Notes: generated from the sequence alone by a model not told the origin. Shown: positions 51,228 to 60,672, counted from the stretch's first letter. The stretch is 64,000 nt of DNA from Salidesulfovibrio onnuriiensis (GCF_008001235.1 NZ_CP040751.1:913001-977000), one strand, 5' to 3'. Numbers and translations are program-made.

Positions 51228-52418
51228 ATGGCCCAGAAGAATTTTGTCCTCGACACCAACGTCCTGCTGGAAAACCCCAAAAGCATCGCTGCCCTCCGCA
51301 ACGGGCAGGAAAACATCATTCACATACCGTATACGGTCCTTTCTGAGCTCGACAAGCTCAAGAAAGATTCGAGAATCGGACATGTCGTCTCCCAGGCGGT
51401 TCGGGCCATCCTCCAGGACGACCAGGTCAACGTCTTTCCGCCCGACTTCGCCATCACCCTGGACGACGAATGGATGGACGACCGGATCCTCAAGGAGATC
51501 ATGCACATGGCTCCCGAGGATGCCATTCTGGTCACCAACGACCGCATCCTGCAGATCAAGGCCAAGGTCTACGGAATTCCCTGCGAGGAATACCGGGATT
51601 CGGACCCGTTCCGGTCCGAAAGCCAGATGTTCACCGGTTTCGTGGAGGAAGGGGAGGAGCCCCAGGCAAACTGCTTCCAGTGGGAAAACGGGGTGCCCAT
51701 CTTTCACGGCCAGGACGGCCCCAAGGCCATTTCGTACCAGCACGAGGTCTGGGGCGTGAAGCCCCGCAGCATCTACCAGAACCTGGCGCTGGAGTTGATG
51801 CTCAACGCGGACATCGACCTCATGTCCATCCAGTCCGAGGCCGGGTACGGCAAGACCTTCCTGGCCCTGGCCGCGGCCCTGTACCTGGTGCTGGAGCGCA
51901 AGGACAACAGCTACCGCAAGATCTACCTGGTGAAACCCGTGGTGGAAATCGGGGCAAAGATGGGGTATCTCCCCGGCGACATTGAGGAAAAAATGCTGCC
52001 GTACATCAAGTACGTGCAGGATCTGCTCATCAAGCTCCACGATTCCCGCCCGGCCAACCGCATCTACGTGGACCCGGCGGCCGACAACCTCAAGCTCAAC
52101 CCCAAGAAGTTCGAGATCCAGCCTGTGGCCTTTATCCGGGGCATGAACATCGAGAACGCGGTGGTCATCGTGGACGAGATGCAGAACCTTTCCCGCAGCG
52201 AGACCCGCGCCCTGCTCACCCGCATGGGCGAAAACGTCAAATGCTTCTGCCTGGGCGATACCCGCCAGGTGGACAACCCGTACCTCAACGAATCCAACAA
52301 CGGTCTGAACTGGACCGTGAAGAAGCTTCGGGGGTACAGGAATTATGCGCACATGGTCCTCAAGGGCGACCGCTCACGCGGGCCCATCACGGACATGGTG
52401 CTCAAGTCGAAACTTTAA
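51228..52418 (+). CDS. PhoH-family protein with N-terminal PIN domain (PhoH2-type)
   Basis: 396 residues. An N-terminal PIN nuclease domain (VLDTNVLLENPKSI ... DAILVTNDRILQIKA, with acidic metal ligands) precedes a PhoH ATPase domain with Walker A EAGYGKTF (near 204) and VDEMQNLSRSE (near 316). PhoH2 proteins are RNA helicase/RNase toxin-like proteins. ATG 51228 follows GGGGGA; a TTG 15 bases earlier is open. The 264-bp region upstream contains the leader-peptide candidate. Confidence 0.9.
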   Translation: MAQKNFVLDTNVLLENPKSIAALRNGQENIIHIPYTVLSELDKLKKDSRIGHVVSQAVRAILQDDQVNVFPPDFAITLDDEWMDDRILKEIMHMAPEDAILVTNDRILQIKAKVYGIPCEEYRDSDPFRSESQMFTGFVEEGEEPQANCFQWENGVPIFHGQDGPKAISYQHEVWGVKPRSIYQNLALELMLNADIDLMSIQSEAGYGKTFLALAAALYLVLERKDNSYRKIYLVKPVVEIGAKMGYLPGDIEEKMLPYIKYVQDLLIKLHDSRPANRIYVDPAADNLKLNPKKFEIQPVAFIRGMNIENAVVIVDEMQNLSRSETRALLTRMGENVKCFCLGDTRQVDNPYLNESNNGLNWTVKKLRGYRNYAHMVLKGDRSRGPITDMVLKSKL

Positions 52419-52464
52419 GCCCGGCGCCCGGCGCGGCTGCCGGAACAGAAAGGATATTCCCCGT

Positions 52465-53556
52465 ATGCTCAGGTTGCCGCGTCTGGCCCTGCCGGTTGTT
52501 CTTCTTTTGCTTTTTTTCGCAGGCGTCTGCAGCGCCGATGAATTTGTCCCCGCCCAATTTCCTTCGCTGGAATCCGTGGTCCGTGTCGCCGGGCCTCTGG
52601 ATTTTTGCGGCGAGCCCGTGCCCCTGGACAACCCCGAGGTGCGCGAACGCATAGAAAGGGAGATTTTGCTCATCCAGTGGGACCGGGCCCAGATGATCCT
52701 GTGGATGAAGCGCACGGGCCGCTATTTCCCGCATATCGAGCGCATGCTGCGGCTCAACGGCATGCCCGACGACCTCAAGTTCCTGCCGGTCATCGAAAGC
52801 GCCCTGCGCCCCACCGTGGGGTCCCATGCGGGGGCGCGCGGCATCTGGCAGTTCATTTCCTCCACCGGGCGAAAGTACGGTCTGCGGGTGGACCGCTATA
52901 TCGACGAGCGGCGCAACTTCGTCTTCGCCACCAAGGCGGCCGTCAACTATCTGAAGGACCTGCACGGCATGTTCGGGGCCTGGACCCTTTCGGCCGCCGC
53001 CTACAACATGGGCGAGGCCGGACTTAAGAAGGCCATCAAGCAGCAGGAGACCGACAAGTACTACCTGCTGCACCTGCCCGAGGAAACCCAGCGGTACGTG
53101 GTCCGGGCCATCGTGGCCAAGATGATCATGTCCGACCCGGAGAGGTTTGGGTTCCGGCTGGTGCCCGGCGACTATTACCAGCCCGTGCAGTATGACCGCA
53201 TCCGGCTCCGCTGTCGCCGGTACACTCCAGTCATGCTCGTGGCCAAGGCCGCCGGCACCACCTACAAGAATATTCGCGACCTCAATCCCCAGATCCTGCG
53301 GGATACACTGCCCCTGGGCACGCATCTCATCTTCCTGCCAAAGGGCGCGGCCGAGGACTTTGCGGAAAGATACAAGCCGCTCATTGCCGAATACCGGGCC
53401 AAGAGCCATGGCGTGGTGCATAAGGTGCAGAAGGGCGATACCCTGCTGCGCATTGCCCAGCGGTACCGCATTTCCCTGAGCGAATTGCTGCGCCGCAACA
53501 AGCTGCGGAAAAACAGCACCATCCATCCCGGCCAGACGCTTATCATCCGGGAATAG
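52465..53556 (+). CDS. Exported LysM lytic transglycosylase (MltD-like)
   Basis: 363 residues from ATG 52465. A signal peptide (LRLPRLALPVVLLLLFFAGV) is followed by an SLT transglycosylase domain with catalytic Glu in VIESALRPTVGSHAGARGIW (near 110) and one C-terminal LysM (about 317-360; KGDTLLRIAQRYRIS). It cleaves peptidoglycan. AAAGGA precedes the ATG, 46 bp after phoH. The longer upstream frame is phoH read out of phase. Confidence 0.9.
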   Translation: MLRLPRLALPVVLLLLFFAGVCSADEFVPAQFPSLESVVRVAGPLDFCGEPVPLDNPEVRERIEREILLIQWDRAQMILWMKRTGRYFPHIERMLRLNGMPDDLKFLPVIESALRPTVGSHAGARGIWQFISSTGRKYGLRVDRYIDERRNFVFATKAAVNYLKDLHGMFGAWTLSAAAYNMGEAGLKKAIKQQETDKYYLLHLPEETQRYVVRAIVAKMIMSDPERFGFRLVPGDYYQPVQYDRIRLRCRRYTPVMLVAKAAGTTYKNIRDLNPQILRDTLPLGTHLIFLPKGAAEDFAERYKPLIAEYRAKSHGVVHKVQKGDTLLRIAQRYRISLSELLRRNKLRKNSTIHPGQTLIIRE

Positions 53557-53583
53557 AGAGGAAAACCGGAACGGTTGAAAAGG

Positions 53584-53613
53584 AACGGCCGTCCCTGGGG
53601 GACGGCCGTTTTT
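53584..53613 (+). terminator. Terminator between transglycosylase and hexosaminidase genes
   Basis: AACGGCCGTCCC and GGGACGGCCGTT pair around a TGG turn, followed by TTTT. Confidence 0.9.
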
Positions 53614-53630
53614 GTTTTTGGATGGACCGG

Positions 53631-56216
53631 TTACTTCTTGATGGCAATGACCTTGGAGGCAATACCGTTGCCGGTAACACTTCGCATGTAGGTCAGGCCG
53701 GTGAACTCAATGGGATCCTGGTACGTCCGCCAGGTCTTCTTGTCCTTGGAGTACTGGATCGTCAGATTGGGGAATGCCACGTTGGCGTGGAGCTTGGACC
53801 CCTTGACCACTGCGCCGGGGGCCGGGACCCTGGGCTTGAGGCCCATGGCGTTCAGGCGGGGAAGCTCCTTGACCGCCAGCACGGAGGCAAAGTCGGCCCA
53901 TTCGGCTTTCTTTCCATCCAGGTCGGGGGCGTCGCCTTCCCAGTCCGAGCGGTGCCAGACCCGTTCGGCCAGTGCAACCATGCGCGGGAACACGAGCTTG
54001 CTGTATTGTTCTCCCGTCCTTACGGTTTCACCCCAGAGATGGCCCTGCATGCCCATGATGTTCTCAGGCTTGTGCAGCTTTTCGAACGGCCTGCCCATCA
54101 GCGCTTCCAGGTCTTCGATGGGTTCGCCCGGGCGCGTATAGTCCGCGGAGGCATAGAAGTTGTCCGGCATGTAGCCGAAGGTCTTGCGGGTGTCGGTGTA
54201 GCGGGGAGCCCAGTAGTAGCCGCGTTCGGTCGGCGTGGGTTCGTAGGGATGGTCGAAGTAGGTGTGGGTGGCATGGTCGATGACGACCTTGTACCCGGCG
54301 TTGGCCATGAAGTAGGCCTTGTCCGCTGCGCCCCATTCCCAGACGTTGTTCCATGCGTGGGCATACATGTTTTCCACCGGGAACTCGCTGCGTTCGAAGG
54401 GGGTCATGTTGTCGTACATCATGCCGTCCGCCCAGTTCGCGATGTCCAGGTTGCGCGTCCAGGCGATGTGGGCAACGTTTTTGAGGTAGTACTTCTTCAG
54501 ATCCTTGACGCTGTCTACCCCGTTGTTGGGAGTGTCTATGAGCTGCTTGCAGATGGGAGAGCCTTCCCATGCGCCGCCGGCCACTTCGTCGCCGCCCGCG
54601 TGGAAGATCTTCAGCGGCTGCCCGGCCATTTCGTGCATGTACTTCACTTCGTCGATGACCTTGGCCATGAAGCGATACGCGGAAGGTCGGCAGACATTGA
54701 TGGCGTTGTCGTTGTAGTTCTGGGCGGAGTTGTACTCGGACTTGTCGTCCGGGTCGGCGAGCCTGTACTTGTTGGCTTCCTCCAGGTTGCCCTGGGCCGC
54801 GTACTTCTTGTACCGGGCCTCCATGGCCTTGATGGCCGCGCGGGCATGGCCCGGGCCATCGTACTCGGGGAGCACGGTGATGAAGCGTTCATTGGCGTAG
54901 CGGACGATCTCGATGTAGTCCTCGGTGGTGTAGTAACCGCTGCCGGTGTTGTCCCCATAGGGGCCGGCGCCGAGCTGGGTCAGCAGGCAGTCTTCCTCGT
55001 CGAGATCGAAGCAGCGCTTGCCCGCGACTTCGGTGAGTTCGGGCAGGCCCTTGATTTCAAGGCGCCAGCCTTCGTCGTCCGTGAGGTGCAGGTGCAGCCG
55101 GTTCAGCTTGTAAACGGCCATGGCGTCCAGGGTCTTGAGGATTTCCTCCTTGGTGCGGAAGTTGCGGGCCACGTCCACCATCATGCCGCGCCATGCGTAG
55201 CGCGGGGCGTCCTCGACCTGCATCTGCGGGAGCTGGAGGGATCCGGCCTTGGCGGGAAGCAGATTGAGCAGGGACATGATCCCGTAGAAGATGCCTGCCT
55301 CGTCGTTGCCCGCAATGGCCACTCCTTCGTTGCTGATGACCAGCGTGTATCCCTCGGCCTCGTTTTTGCCGGAGCGTTCCAGACGGATGCCCGGTTCGTT
55401 TCTGGGGAGGGTGTCCACTTTCCTGAGGGTGATGGCTTCGCCGAATACCTTGGCCAGTCCCTTGCGGAGCATTTCGGCCTGCTTTTCCAGGGAGGCCGGG
55501 AAGGTGACCGGGATATTCCTGCCGAACGTCACGGTGCCGTCTTCATACTTCACGCTTCTGGGGGTGGGGACGATCCGGCGCATGGCGTTTTCCGGGGTCA
55601 GGCCCGAGGCCGTGACCTCGGCGTTGCGTTCGTAGCGCCAGATGTTCACGCCATCGGTATTGCGGCTGATCACGTCGTGCGGATAGCGCTTGTACTGGTC
55701 CTCGCGCATCATGGGCAGGACGAAGGCCTTTTCGTCATTGACGTCCGTGTTGGCGAAGACGGCGGGCTTGAGGTTCTTGGCCGTGATGAACATCCTGGGC
55801 ATGAACAGGCTGGTGCTGGCGGAGTCCCAGGGGTGCGAATAGAACAGCTCCATCTTCTGTCCCGGGGCCAGACCCGGGAATCCGAACGTGGGGCGGATCA
55901 CATGCAGGTCCCCGTTGACGTGCTCCAGGGACATGCCGTCATAGATCTGGGGCTCGTACTTCCGCGCATAATGGAACCAGATCTCCCAATTTCCCGCACC
56001 GGGTACCAGCGGTACGGAACTCTTGTTCTCCAAGATGAATTTGATGGTGGCGGTACTGTTCGCCCCGAAGTTGGAAATGACCTTCTGTTTGATTGTCGCC
56101 GAAGCCGCAAAGTCGTTCATTTCCTGCTGGGTGATGGCGCTGGCCAGAGGGGCGGTAAGCGCGTTCACGAGCAGGCAGATCAAAACATAGCCAGATAATC
56201 GAATCATGGCATTCAT
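53631..56216 (-). CDS. Exported GH20 beta-N-acetylhexosaminidase (chitobiase-like)
   Basis: 861 residues from ATG 56216 (GGAGAGGAACTG upstream). Signal peptide (IRLSGYVLICLLVNALTAP), a CHB/HEX-type carbohydrate-binding domain (about 30-180), a GH20b domain (MRRIVPTPRSVKYEDG) and the GH20 barrel with the catalytic Asp-Glu in FHAGGDEVAGG near 542, then a C-terminal Ig-like domain. It would release terminal GlcNAc from chitooligosaccharides. No chitinase or uptake gene is nearby, and the AT-rich promoter region (56217-56448) is unlike its surroundings, consistent with acquisition by transfer (inferred). Confidence 0.9.
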   Translation of the reverse strand: MNAMIRLSGYVLICLLVNALTAPLASAITQQEMNDFAASATIKQKVISNFGANSTATIKFILENKSSVPLVPGAGNWEIWFHYARKYEPQIYDGMSLEHVNGDLHVIRPTFGFPGLAPGQKMELFYSHPWDSASTSLFMPRMFITAKNLKPAVFANTDVNDEKAFVLPMMREDQYKRYPHDVISRNTDGVNIWRYERNAEVTASGLTPENAMRRIVPTPRSVKYEDGTVTFGRNIPVTFPASLEKQAEMLRKGLAKVFGEAITLRKVDTLPRNEPGIRLERSGKNEAEGYTLVISNEGVAIAGNDEAGIFYGIMSLLNLLPAKAGSLQLPQMQVEDAPRYAWRGMMVDVARNFRTKEEILKTLDAMAVYKLNRLHLHLTDDEGWRLEIKGLPELTEVAGKRCFDLDEEDCLLTQLGAGPYGDNTGSGYYTTEDYIEIVRYANERFITVLPEYDGPGHARAAIKAMEARYKKYAAQGNLEEANKYRLADPDDKSEYNSAQNYNDNAINVCRPSAYRFMAKVIDEVKYMHEMAGQPLKIFHAGGDEVAGGAWEGSPICKQLIDTPNNGVDSVKDLKKYYLKNVAHIAWTRNLDIANWADGMMYDNMTPFERSEFPVENMYAHAWNNVWEWGAADKAYFMANAGYKVVIDHATHTYFDHPYEPTPTERGYYWAPRYTDTRKTFGYMPDNFYASADYTRPGEPIEDLEALMGRPFEKLHKPENIMGMQGHLWGETVRTGEQYSKLVFPRMVALAERVWHRSDWEGDAPDLDGKKAEWADFASVLAVKELPRLNAMGLKPRVPAPGAVVKGSKLHANVAFPNLTIQYSKDKKTWRTYQDPIEFTGLTYMRSVTGNGIASKVIAIKK

Positions 56217-56448
56217 CAGTTCCTCTCCTGTGTTGAAGGGGTGTGCCAGAGCGGCGCCTCCATTGCCGCTAAACAATTCTCCACTTTTGGCTGAATGTTC
56301 TATCCGTGGCTTAGTATCAATAAATTTATTTAAATTCGGTGAACAAATTAATATATATAATAATAGATACTTCGGAGGGGGGAATGGTTGGGAAAATGCG
56401 GTGAAAACTGTGAATCGGTCCGCTGGACAGCAAACCGATTCGTGGGGA

Positions 56449-57912
56449 TCAGGAAAGGCTTCCCGTCAGCATGGCCGCGCCGAACAGGGCGATGGTCAGG
56501 GCCCCGCACACGGAGACGGCTGCGTAGAGCCAGTTGAAGAAGGTTCTGTTGCGGCTGGATAGGCTCAGGGCCAGGCCGCGGGCGCTCACCGCGGTCCAGG
56601 CGAACAGGGTGGTGGTCAGACCCATGCCCAGGGCCAGGGCCAGCATGGCCGCGATGCCCGCTCCCAGGATGTTCAGCCCTATGGCGAACGCCAGGATCAC
56701 GGCCGCGCCCGGGCAGGGCACGATGCCGGTGACAAAGGAGACCAGCAGTACGCTCCGGGTGTCCCCCGCACGGGCCATGTCCCTTGTGTCGACGGGACAT
56801 GCCGGGCCCCGCAGCAGGCCGCCCTTGCGCAGGTCCAGGGCGATCTTCACGGCCAGCCCGAGCCCCACCAGGGTCAGCAGGGCATAGCTGGCTGGCTGGA
56901 TGTAGCGGTCGGCCTGGTGGAATCCCCCCATGCCCTGGCCCAGCAGCAGGTAGGCCCCGGTGACCACCAGCACAGCCGAACCCACGTGCACAAAGGTGAT
57001 GGCGTTGCCCATGACCGCGCCGAGCCACAGGGAACCGGGGCGGGCCAGGAAATAGGAACAGACCACGGTCTTGCCGTGCCCCGGTCCGATGGCGTGCACC
57101 CCGCCGTAGAAAAAGGAGAGCAGCAGGAACATCCAGAAGGCCGGGCCCAGCGGTTTTTCCCGGATGTCGTTGCCCAGGGCCGTCATCTGTTTCTTGAGGG
57201 CCTTTTGCTGGGCCGTCACGTATTTCATGACCGTCTGGCGCAGGTTCAGGCCGGCATCCTCTTTGGGCGCGGGCTTGACGGCGACGGGCGGCGGCGCAGG
57301 CTCCGCCGTTCCCGTCGGGCTCAGGTTCAGGTTGATGCCCTGGGGGATGACGTAGCCGCCCCAATAGGCCAGGTCCTTGGCCGGGCCGATGGTGTGGCTC
57401 ACGGAGATTTGGCCGTCCACCTCGAAGGAGATCTCGTCTTCCTTGAGCAGGATGTCCGTGTAGTATTCCTTGTCGTAGAGGACGATGCGCAGCTTTTCAG
57501 CGCCGCTCACCGGGATATCCAGGGGCAGGAAGAAGTCGTAGACCAGCCGGTTGTCTTCGGTGATGGAGGCCGCGAAGTCCGTGGCCTCCGGGATGGGCAC
57601 GGGTTTCCCGTCCAGGTGGACCGCCGTGAAGTAGTCGAAATTTTTGAGGTAGGCGAAGGCGCCGTCCCGGATGATGGACTGGCCGGATTCGGTGTTGACG
57701 GTTGTCGGGTCCACGCCGATGTCGCTCAGGATGGCGCTGGTAAACATGTCGTCGAACAGCCAGTGCTCGCGGATGCCGGCCAGGCCATGCTCGTTGATGA
57801 CCATGGTCGGGGATGCGTCCACGAATACGTGGGGATGGGCCTGGGCCATGGTGGCAAGACCCAGCAGCAGGAAAAGGGCCGTAAGGAGCGTCTTGTTCAG
57901 TGTGCGGTGCAT
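56449..57912 (-). CDS. NicO-family nickel/cobalt exporter with DUF1007 domain
   Basis: 487 residues from ATG 57912. A signal-like N-terminus (LLTALFLLLGLATMAQA) is followed by a DUF1007 periplasmic-type domain beginning HPHVFVDA (with a metal-ligand-like H-P-H), a Lys/Pro-rich linker, and a six-helix NicO/RcnA part with YGGVHAIGPGHGKTVV and FVTGIVPCPGAAVILAF. It should export Ni or Co, or deliver them. The ribosome site is weak. Confidence 0.87.
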   Translation of the reverse strand: MHRTLNKTLLTALFLLLGLATMAQAHPHVFVDASPTMVINEHGLAGIREHWLFDDMFTSAILSDIGVDPTTVNTESGQSIIRDGAFAYLKNFDYFTAVHLDGKPVPIPEATDFAASITEDNRLVYDFFLPLDIPVSGAEKLRIVLYDKEYYTDILLKEDEISFEVDGQISVSHTIGPAKDLAYWGGYVIPQGINLNLSPTGTAEPAPPPVAVKPAPKEDAGLNLRQTVMKYVTAQQKALKKQMTALGNDIREKPLGPAFWMFLLLSFFYGGVHAIGPGHGKTVVCSYFLARPGSLWLGAVMGNAITFVHVGSAVLVVTGAYLLLGQGMGGFHQADRYIQPASYALLTLVGLGLAVKIALDLRKGGLLRGPACPVDTRDMARAGDTRSVLLVSFVTGIVPCPGAAVILAFAIGLNILGAGIAAMLALALGMGLTTTLFAWTAVSARGLALSLSSRNRTFFNWLYAAVSVCGALTIALFGAAMLTGSLS

Positions 57913-58025
57913 GATGGGCAGTGTGTACCCGTATCTTTGCGGGCGGGCAAGAGGGACAGGCTTGTGTTTCCGAGGGGTCTTTGGCATTAAGACAACGTTT
58001 AATCAATAAGAGGACACAGGTTTCC

Positions 58026-58442
58026 ATGATAGACGCAGGAAAACAAAATCGGGATGGTTTCATCCCCGCCTCGATCAGCCGCCGCGAGGCCGTGGATACG
58101 GGCATGGCCATGGTGCTGATCTGCCTGATTGCCTGGTTCGCTACCCGCGACGCCCGCTGGACCGTCGCCGCCGTGGCCGTGCTGGTGGTCAACATGGTCT
58201 GGCCGGTGATATTCACTCCCGTGGCCAAGGTCTGGCTGGGGTTGTCCCATGTGCTCGGCACGGTCATGTCCAAGCTGGTGCTGGGGGTGGTCTTCTTCGG
58301 GCTGGTCACTCCCCTGGCGCTGGTGCGTCGGGTTTTTGGTCACGATCCCATGGCCTTGAGCCAATGGAAAAAGGGAGCCTCGAGCGTTTTCGTGGTTCGC
58401 GACCACGCATTCACTTCCGAAGAAATAGAACGGCCCTTTTAA
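58026..58442 (+). CDS. SxtJ-family membrane protein
   Basis: 138 residues with two or three hydrophobic helices (TGMAMVLICLIAWFAT; VTPLALVRRVFG in the C-terminal part) and a polar end (TSEEIERPF). It is followed at 15 bp by the 49-residue DUF5989 protein and 9 bp later by the carbamoyltransferase, the conserved SxtJ-DUF5989-carbamoyltransferase order. It probably works in the membrane with the enzyme, but no function is shown. ATG 58026 lacks a strong ribosome site (AGGTTTCC). Confidence 0.8.
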   Translation: MIDAGKQNRDGFIPASISRREAVDTGMAMVLICLIAWFATRDARWTVAAVAVLVVNMVWPVIFTPVAKVWLGLSHVLGTVMSKLVLGVVFFGLVTPLALVRRVFGHDPMALSQWKKGASSVFVVRDHAFTSEEIERPF

Positions 58443-58457
58443 CGGCCAGGAGATAAT

Positions 58458-58607
58458 ATGGATTTTCTGAAAGACCTGTGGGGATTCCTCAAGGTGCGCA
58501 AAAAGTTCTGGCTGTTGCCGGTCATCCTGGTGCTGCTGCTTTTTGGCGCGCTGATCGTGCTCACCGGCGGCTCGGCCATCGCCCCCTTCATCTATACGGT
58601 ATTTTAG
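58458..58607 (+). CDS. DUF5989 small membrane protein
   Basis: 49 residues, one hydrophobic helix (FWLLPVILVLLLFGALIV) between a basic N-terminus (DLWGFLKVRKK) and a short tail ending FIYTVF. Adjacent SxtJ and carbamoyltransferase genes are spaced 15 and 9 bp. AGGAGAT precedes the ATG. Typical DUF5989 length and position; no biochemical role is known. Confidence 0.8.
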   Translation: MDFLKDLWGFLKVRKKFWLLPVILVLLLFGALIVLTGGSAIAPFIYTVF

Positions 58608-58616
58608 GGGGAAGGC

Positions 58617-60473
58617 ATGCCGGAAGCTATCTTGGGCATCTCCGCGTTTTACCACGATTCGGCAGCGGTGCTGCTGGTGGACGGCCGCATTGTCGCGGCC
58701 GCGCAGGAGGAACGGTTTACCCGCAAGAAGCATGATGCGGGATTCCCCCATCACGCCGCCAAGTATGTCCTCGAAGAGGGGGGATACACCCTGGAGGATC
58801 TGGCGGCAGTGGCCTTTTACGACAAGCCGTACCTCAAGTTCGAGCGGCTCCTGGAAACCTACAACGGTTTTGCTCCCCGTGGCCTGAAAAGCTTTCTGTC
58901 CGCCATCCCGGTGTGGGTCAAGGAAAAGCTGTTCATGCGCAAGATGCTCCGGGAGGAACTGGCGCGTCTTGGCCAGGGAAAGCCGCAGCTGCTTTTCCCC
59001 GAACATCACCTTTCCCACGCGGCCAGCGCCTTTTATCCCTCCCCGTTTGAAGATGCCGCCATCCTGACCGTGGACGGCGTGGGAGAGTGGGCGACCACCA
59101 CCATCGGCAAGGGGGCGGGCAAGGACATTTCCATTCTGCGTGAGCTGCATTTTCCCCATTCCCTGGGGCTGCTGTATTCGGCCTTCACCTCCTTTTGCGG
59201 CTTCCGGGTTAATTCCGGGGAATACAAGCTCATGGGCCTTGCTCCCTACGGCAATTCGGAATCCCCGCGCATTGCCGAGTGGAAGGCATGCATTTATGAG
59301 CAGCTTATCGATGTCCGCGAGGACGGGTCCCTGCTGCTGAACATGGACTATTTCAATTACGCCACGGGCCTGACCATGTGCTGCAACGAGAAATGGGAGG
59401 CCCTGTTCGGCATCCCGGCCCGGCGGCCCGAGACCGAGATCGGCCAGGAATACATGGACCTGGCCCTGGCCATTCAGCAGGTGACCGAAAATATTGTGCT
59501 CCGGCTGGCCGAGACCGCCCGCGAACTGACCGGATGCGAAAACTTGGTCATGGCCGGCGGGGTGGCCCTCAACTGCGTGGCCAACGGCAAGCTGCTGCGC
59601 AAGGGAATATTCAAGGATGTCTGGATCCAGCCCGCTGCCGGGGACGCCGGTGGCGCGCTCGGCGCTGCCTTGGCTGGCTGGCATATCTGGCGCGGTCGCG
59701 AACGGACTCCCGAGCCGCATGACGCCATGTGCGGCGCCTATCTCGGCCCGGAGTTCGGGCCGGTCTCCATTGAAAGGATGGCCCGCAAGCATTCCGCGCG
59801 GTTCAGGAAGTTCGATGATTTTGCCGCCTTGTGCTCCGAGGTGGGCGGCCTGTTGGCGAAAGGCAACGTGGTCGGCTGGTTCCAGGGGCGCATGGAGTAT
59901 GGCCCGCGCGCCCTGGGCAACCGTTCCATTCTCGGCGATCCCCGTCATCCCGAGATGCAGAAGAAGCTCAACCTCAAGATCAAGTACCGCGAAGGGTTCC
60001 GTCCTTTCGCCCCCTCGGTGATCGAGGAGGAAATCCCCTCCTATTTCGAACTGGACCGTCCTTCGCCGTATATGCTCATCGTGGCCCCGGTGGAGGGAAA
60101 GCGCTGCAACCCGCTCCCGGAGAACTACGGATCCATGCCCATGTACGAGCGGCTGTATGTGCAGCGTTCGGATATACCGGCCGTCACCCATGTGGATTTC
60201 TCCGCGCGGATCCAGAGCGTGAGCAAACGCACCAATCCGCGATACTGGCAACTTATCGATACGTTTCGAAGCGAACAGGGGTGCGGACTTGTTGTCAATA
60301 CAAGCTTCAATGTTCGCGGAGAGCCCATTGTTTGCACGCCGGAGGACGCCTTTACCTGTTTTATGCGCACGGAAATGGACTACCTGGTGCTGGGGGACTG
60401 TCTGTTCGCGAAGGCGGACCAGTCCGACTGGAGCGAGCAGGGAGACTGGCGGGAGTCTTTCGATCTGGACTGA
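58617..60473 (+). CDS. Carbamoyltransferase (NodU/CmcH/TobZ family)
   Basis: 618 residues. The N-terminal YgjD-like domain has GISAFYHDSAAVLL and the metal-binding His cluster FPEHHLSHAAS (H130, H131, H134); the C-terminal domain has GRMEYGPRALGNRSIL and NTSFNVRGEPIV. It would transfer a carbamoyl group from carbamoyl phosphate via carbamoyl-AMP to a hydroxyl of a natural product or polysaccharide. The acceptor is not evident. GGGGGAAGGC precedes the ATG. A terminator follows. Confidence 0.9.
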   Translation: MPEAILGISAFYHDSAAVLLVDGRIVAAAQEERFTRKKHDAGFPHHAAKYVLEEGGYTLEDLAAVAFYDKPYLKFERLLETYNGFAPRGLKSFLSAIPVWVKEKLFMRKMLREELARLGQGKPQLLFPEHHLSHAASAFYPSPFEDAAILTVDGVGEWATTTIGKGAGKDISILRELHFPHSLGLLYSAFTSFCGFRVNSGEYKLMGLAPYGNSESPRIAEWKACIYEQLIDVREDGSLLLNMDYFNYATGLTMCCNEKWEALFGIPARRPETEIGQEYMDLALAIQQVTENIVLRLAETARELTGCENLVMAGGVALNCVANGKLLRKGIFKDVWIQPAAGDAGGALGAALAGWHIWRGRERTPEPHDAMCGAYLGPEFGPVSIERMARKHSARFRKFDDFAALCSEVGGLLAKGNVVGWFQGRMEYGPRALGNRSILGDPRHPEMQKKLNLKIKYREGFRPFAPSVIEEEIPSYFELDRPSPYMLIVAPVEGKRCNPLPENYGSMPMYERLYVQRSDIPAVTHVDFSARIQSVSKRTNPRYWQLIDTFRSEQGCGLVVNTSFNVRGEPIVCTPEDAFTCFMRTEMDYLVLGDCLFAKADQSDWSEQGDWRESFDLD

Positions 60474-60509
60474 TTCCCGGCGTGATTATTTGGCGAACTC
60501 GATTGTGAG

Positions 60510-60551
60510 ACGTCCACACTTGTCCTAATATTGGGCAGTGCGGACGTTTTT
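60510..60551 (+). terminator. Terminator after the carbamoyltransferase
   Basis: ACGTCC-A-CAC and GTG-C-GGACGT pair with an inner TGTCC/GGGCA, then TTTT. Confidence 0.8.
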
Positions 60552-60600
60552 GTTTGTGCATATCGAATACGGCAAGTCTTTTATAAAAGTACCGGACTCA

Positions 60601-60629
60601 TTGCACAAACCTTCAAGCGTTGCTAGGTT
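60601..60629 (+). promoter_or_regulatory. Candidate promoter of the histidine kinase gene
   Basis: TTGCAC at 60601-60606 and TAGGTT at 60624-60629 are separated by 17 bp, near the sigma-70 pattern, about 45 bp before the ATG. Confidence 0.45.
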
Positions 60630-60672
60630 GTCTTAACTGGGCAATGGAATTTGCAAATCAATTGAGGCCACA

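Noticed and set aside
53622-56198. Long plus-strand frame opposite the hexosaminidase
   Set aside because: Antisense of a clear GH20 gene; composition is that of a shadow frame.
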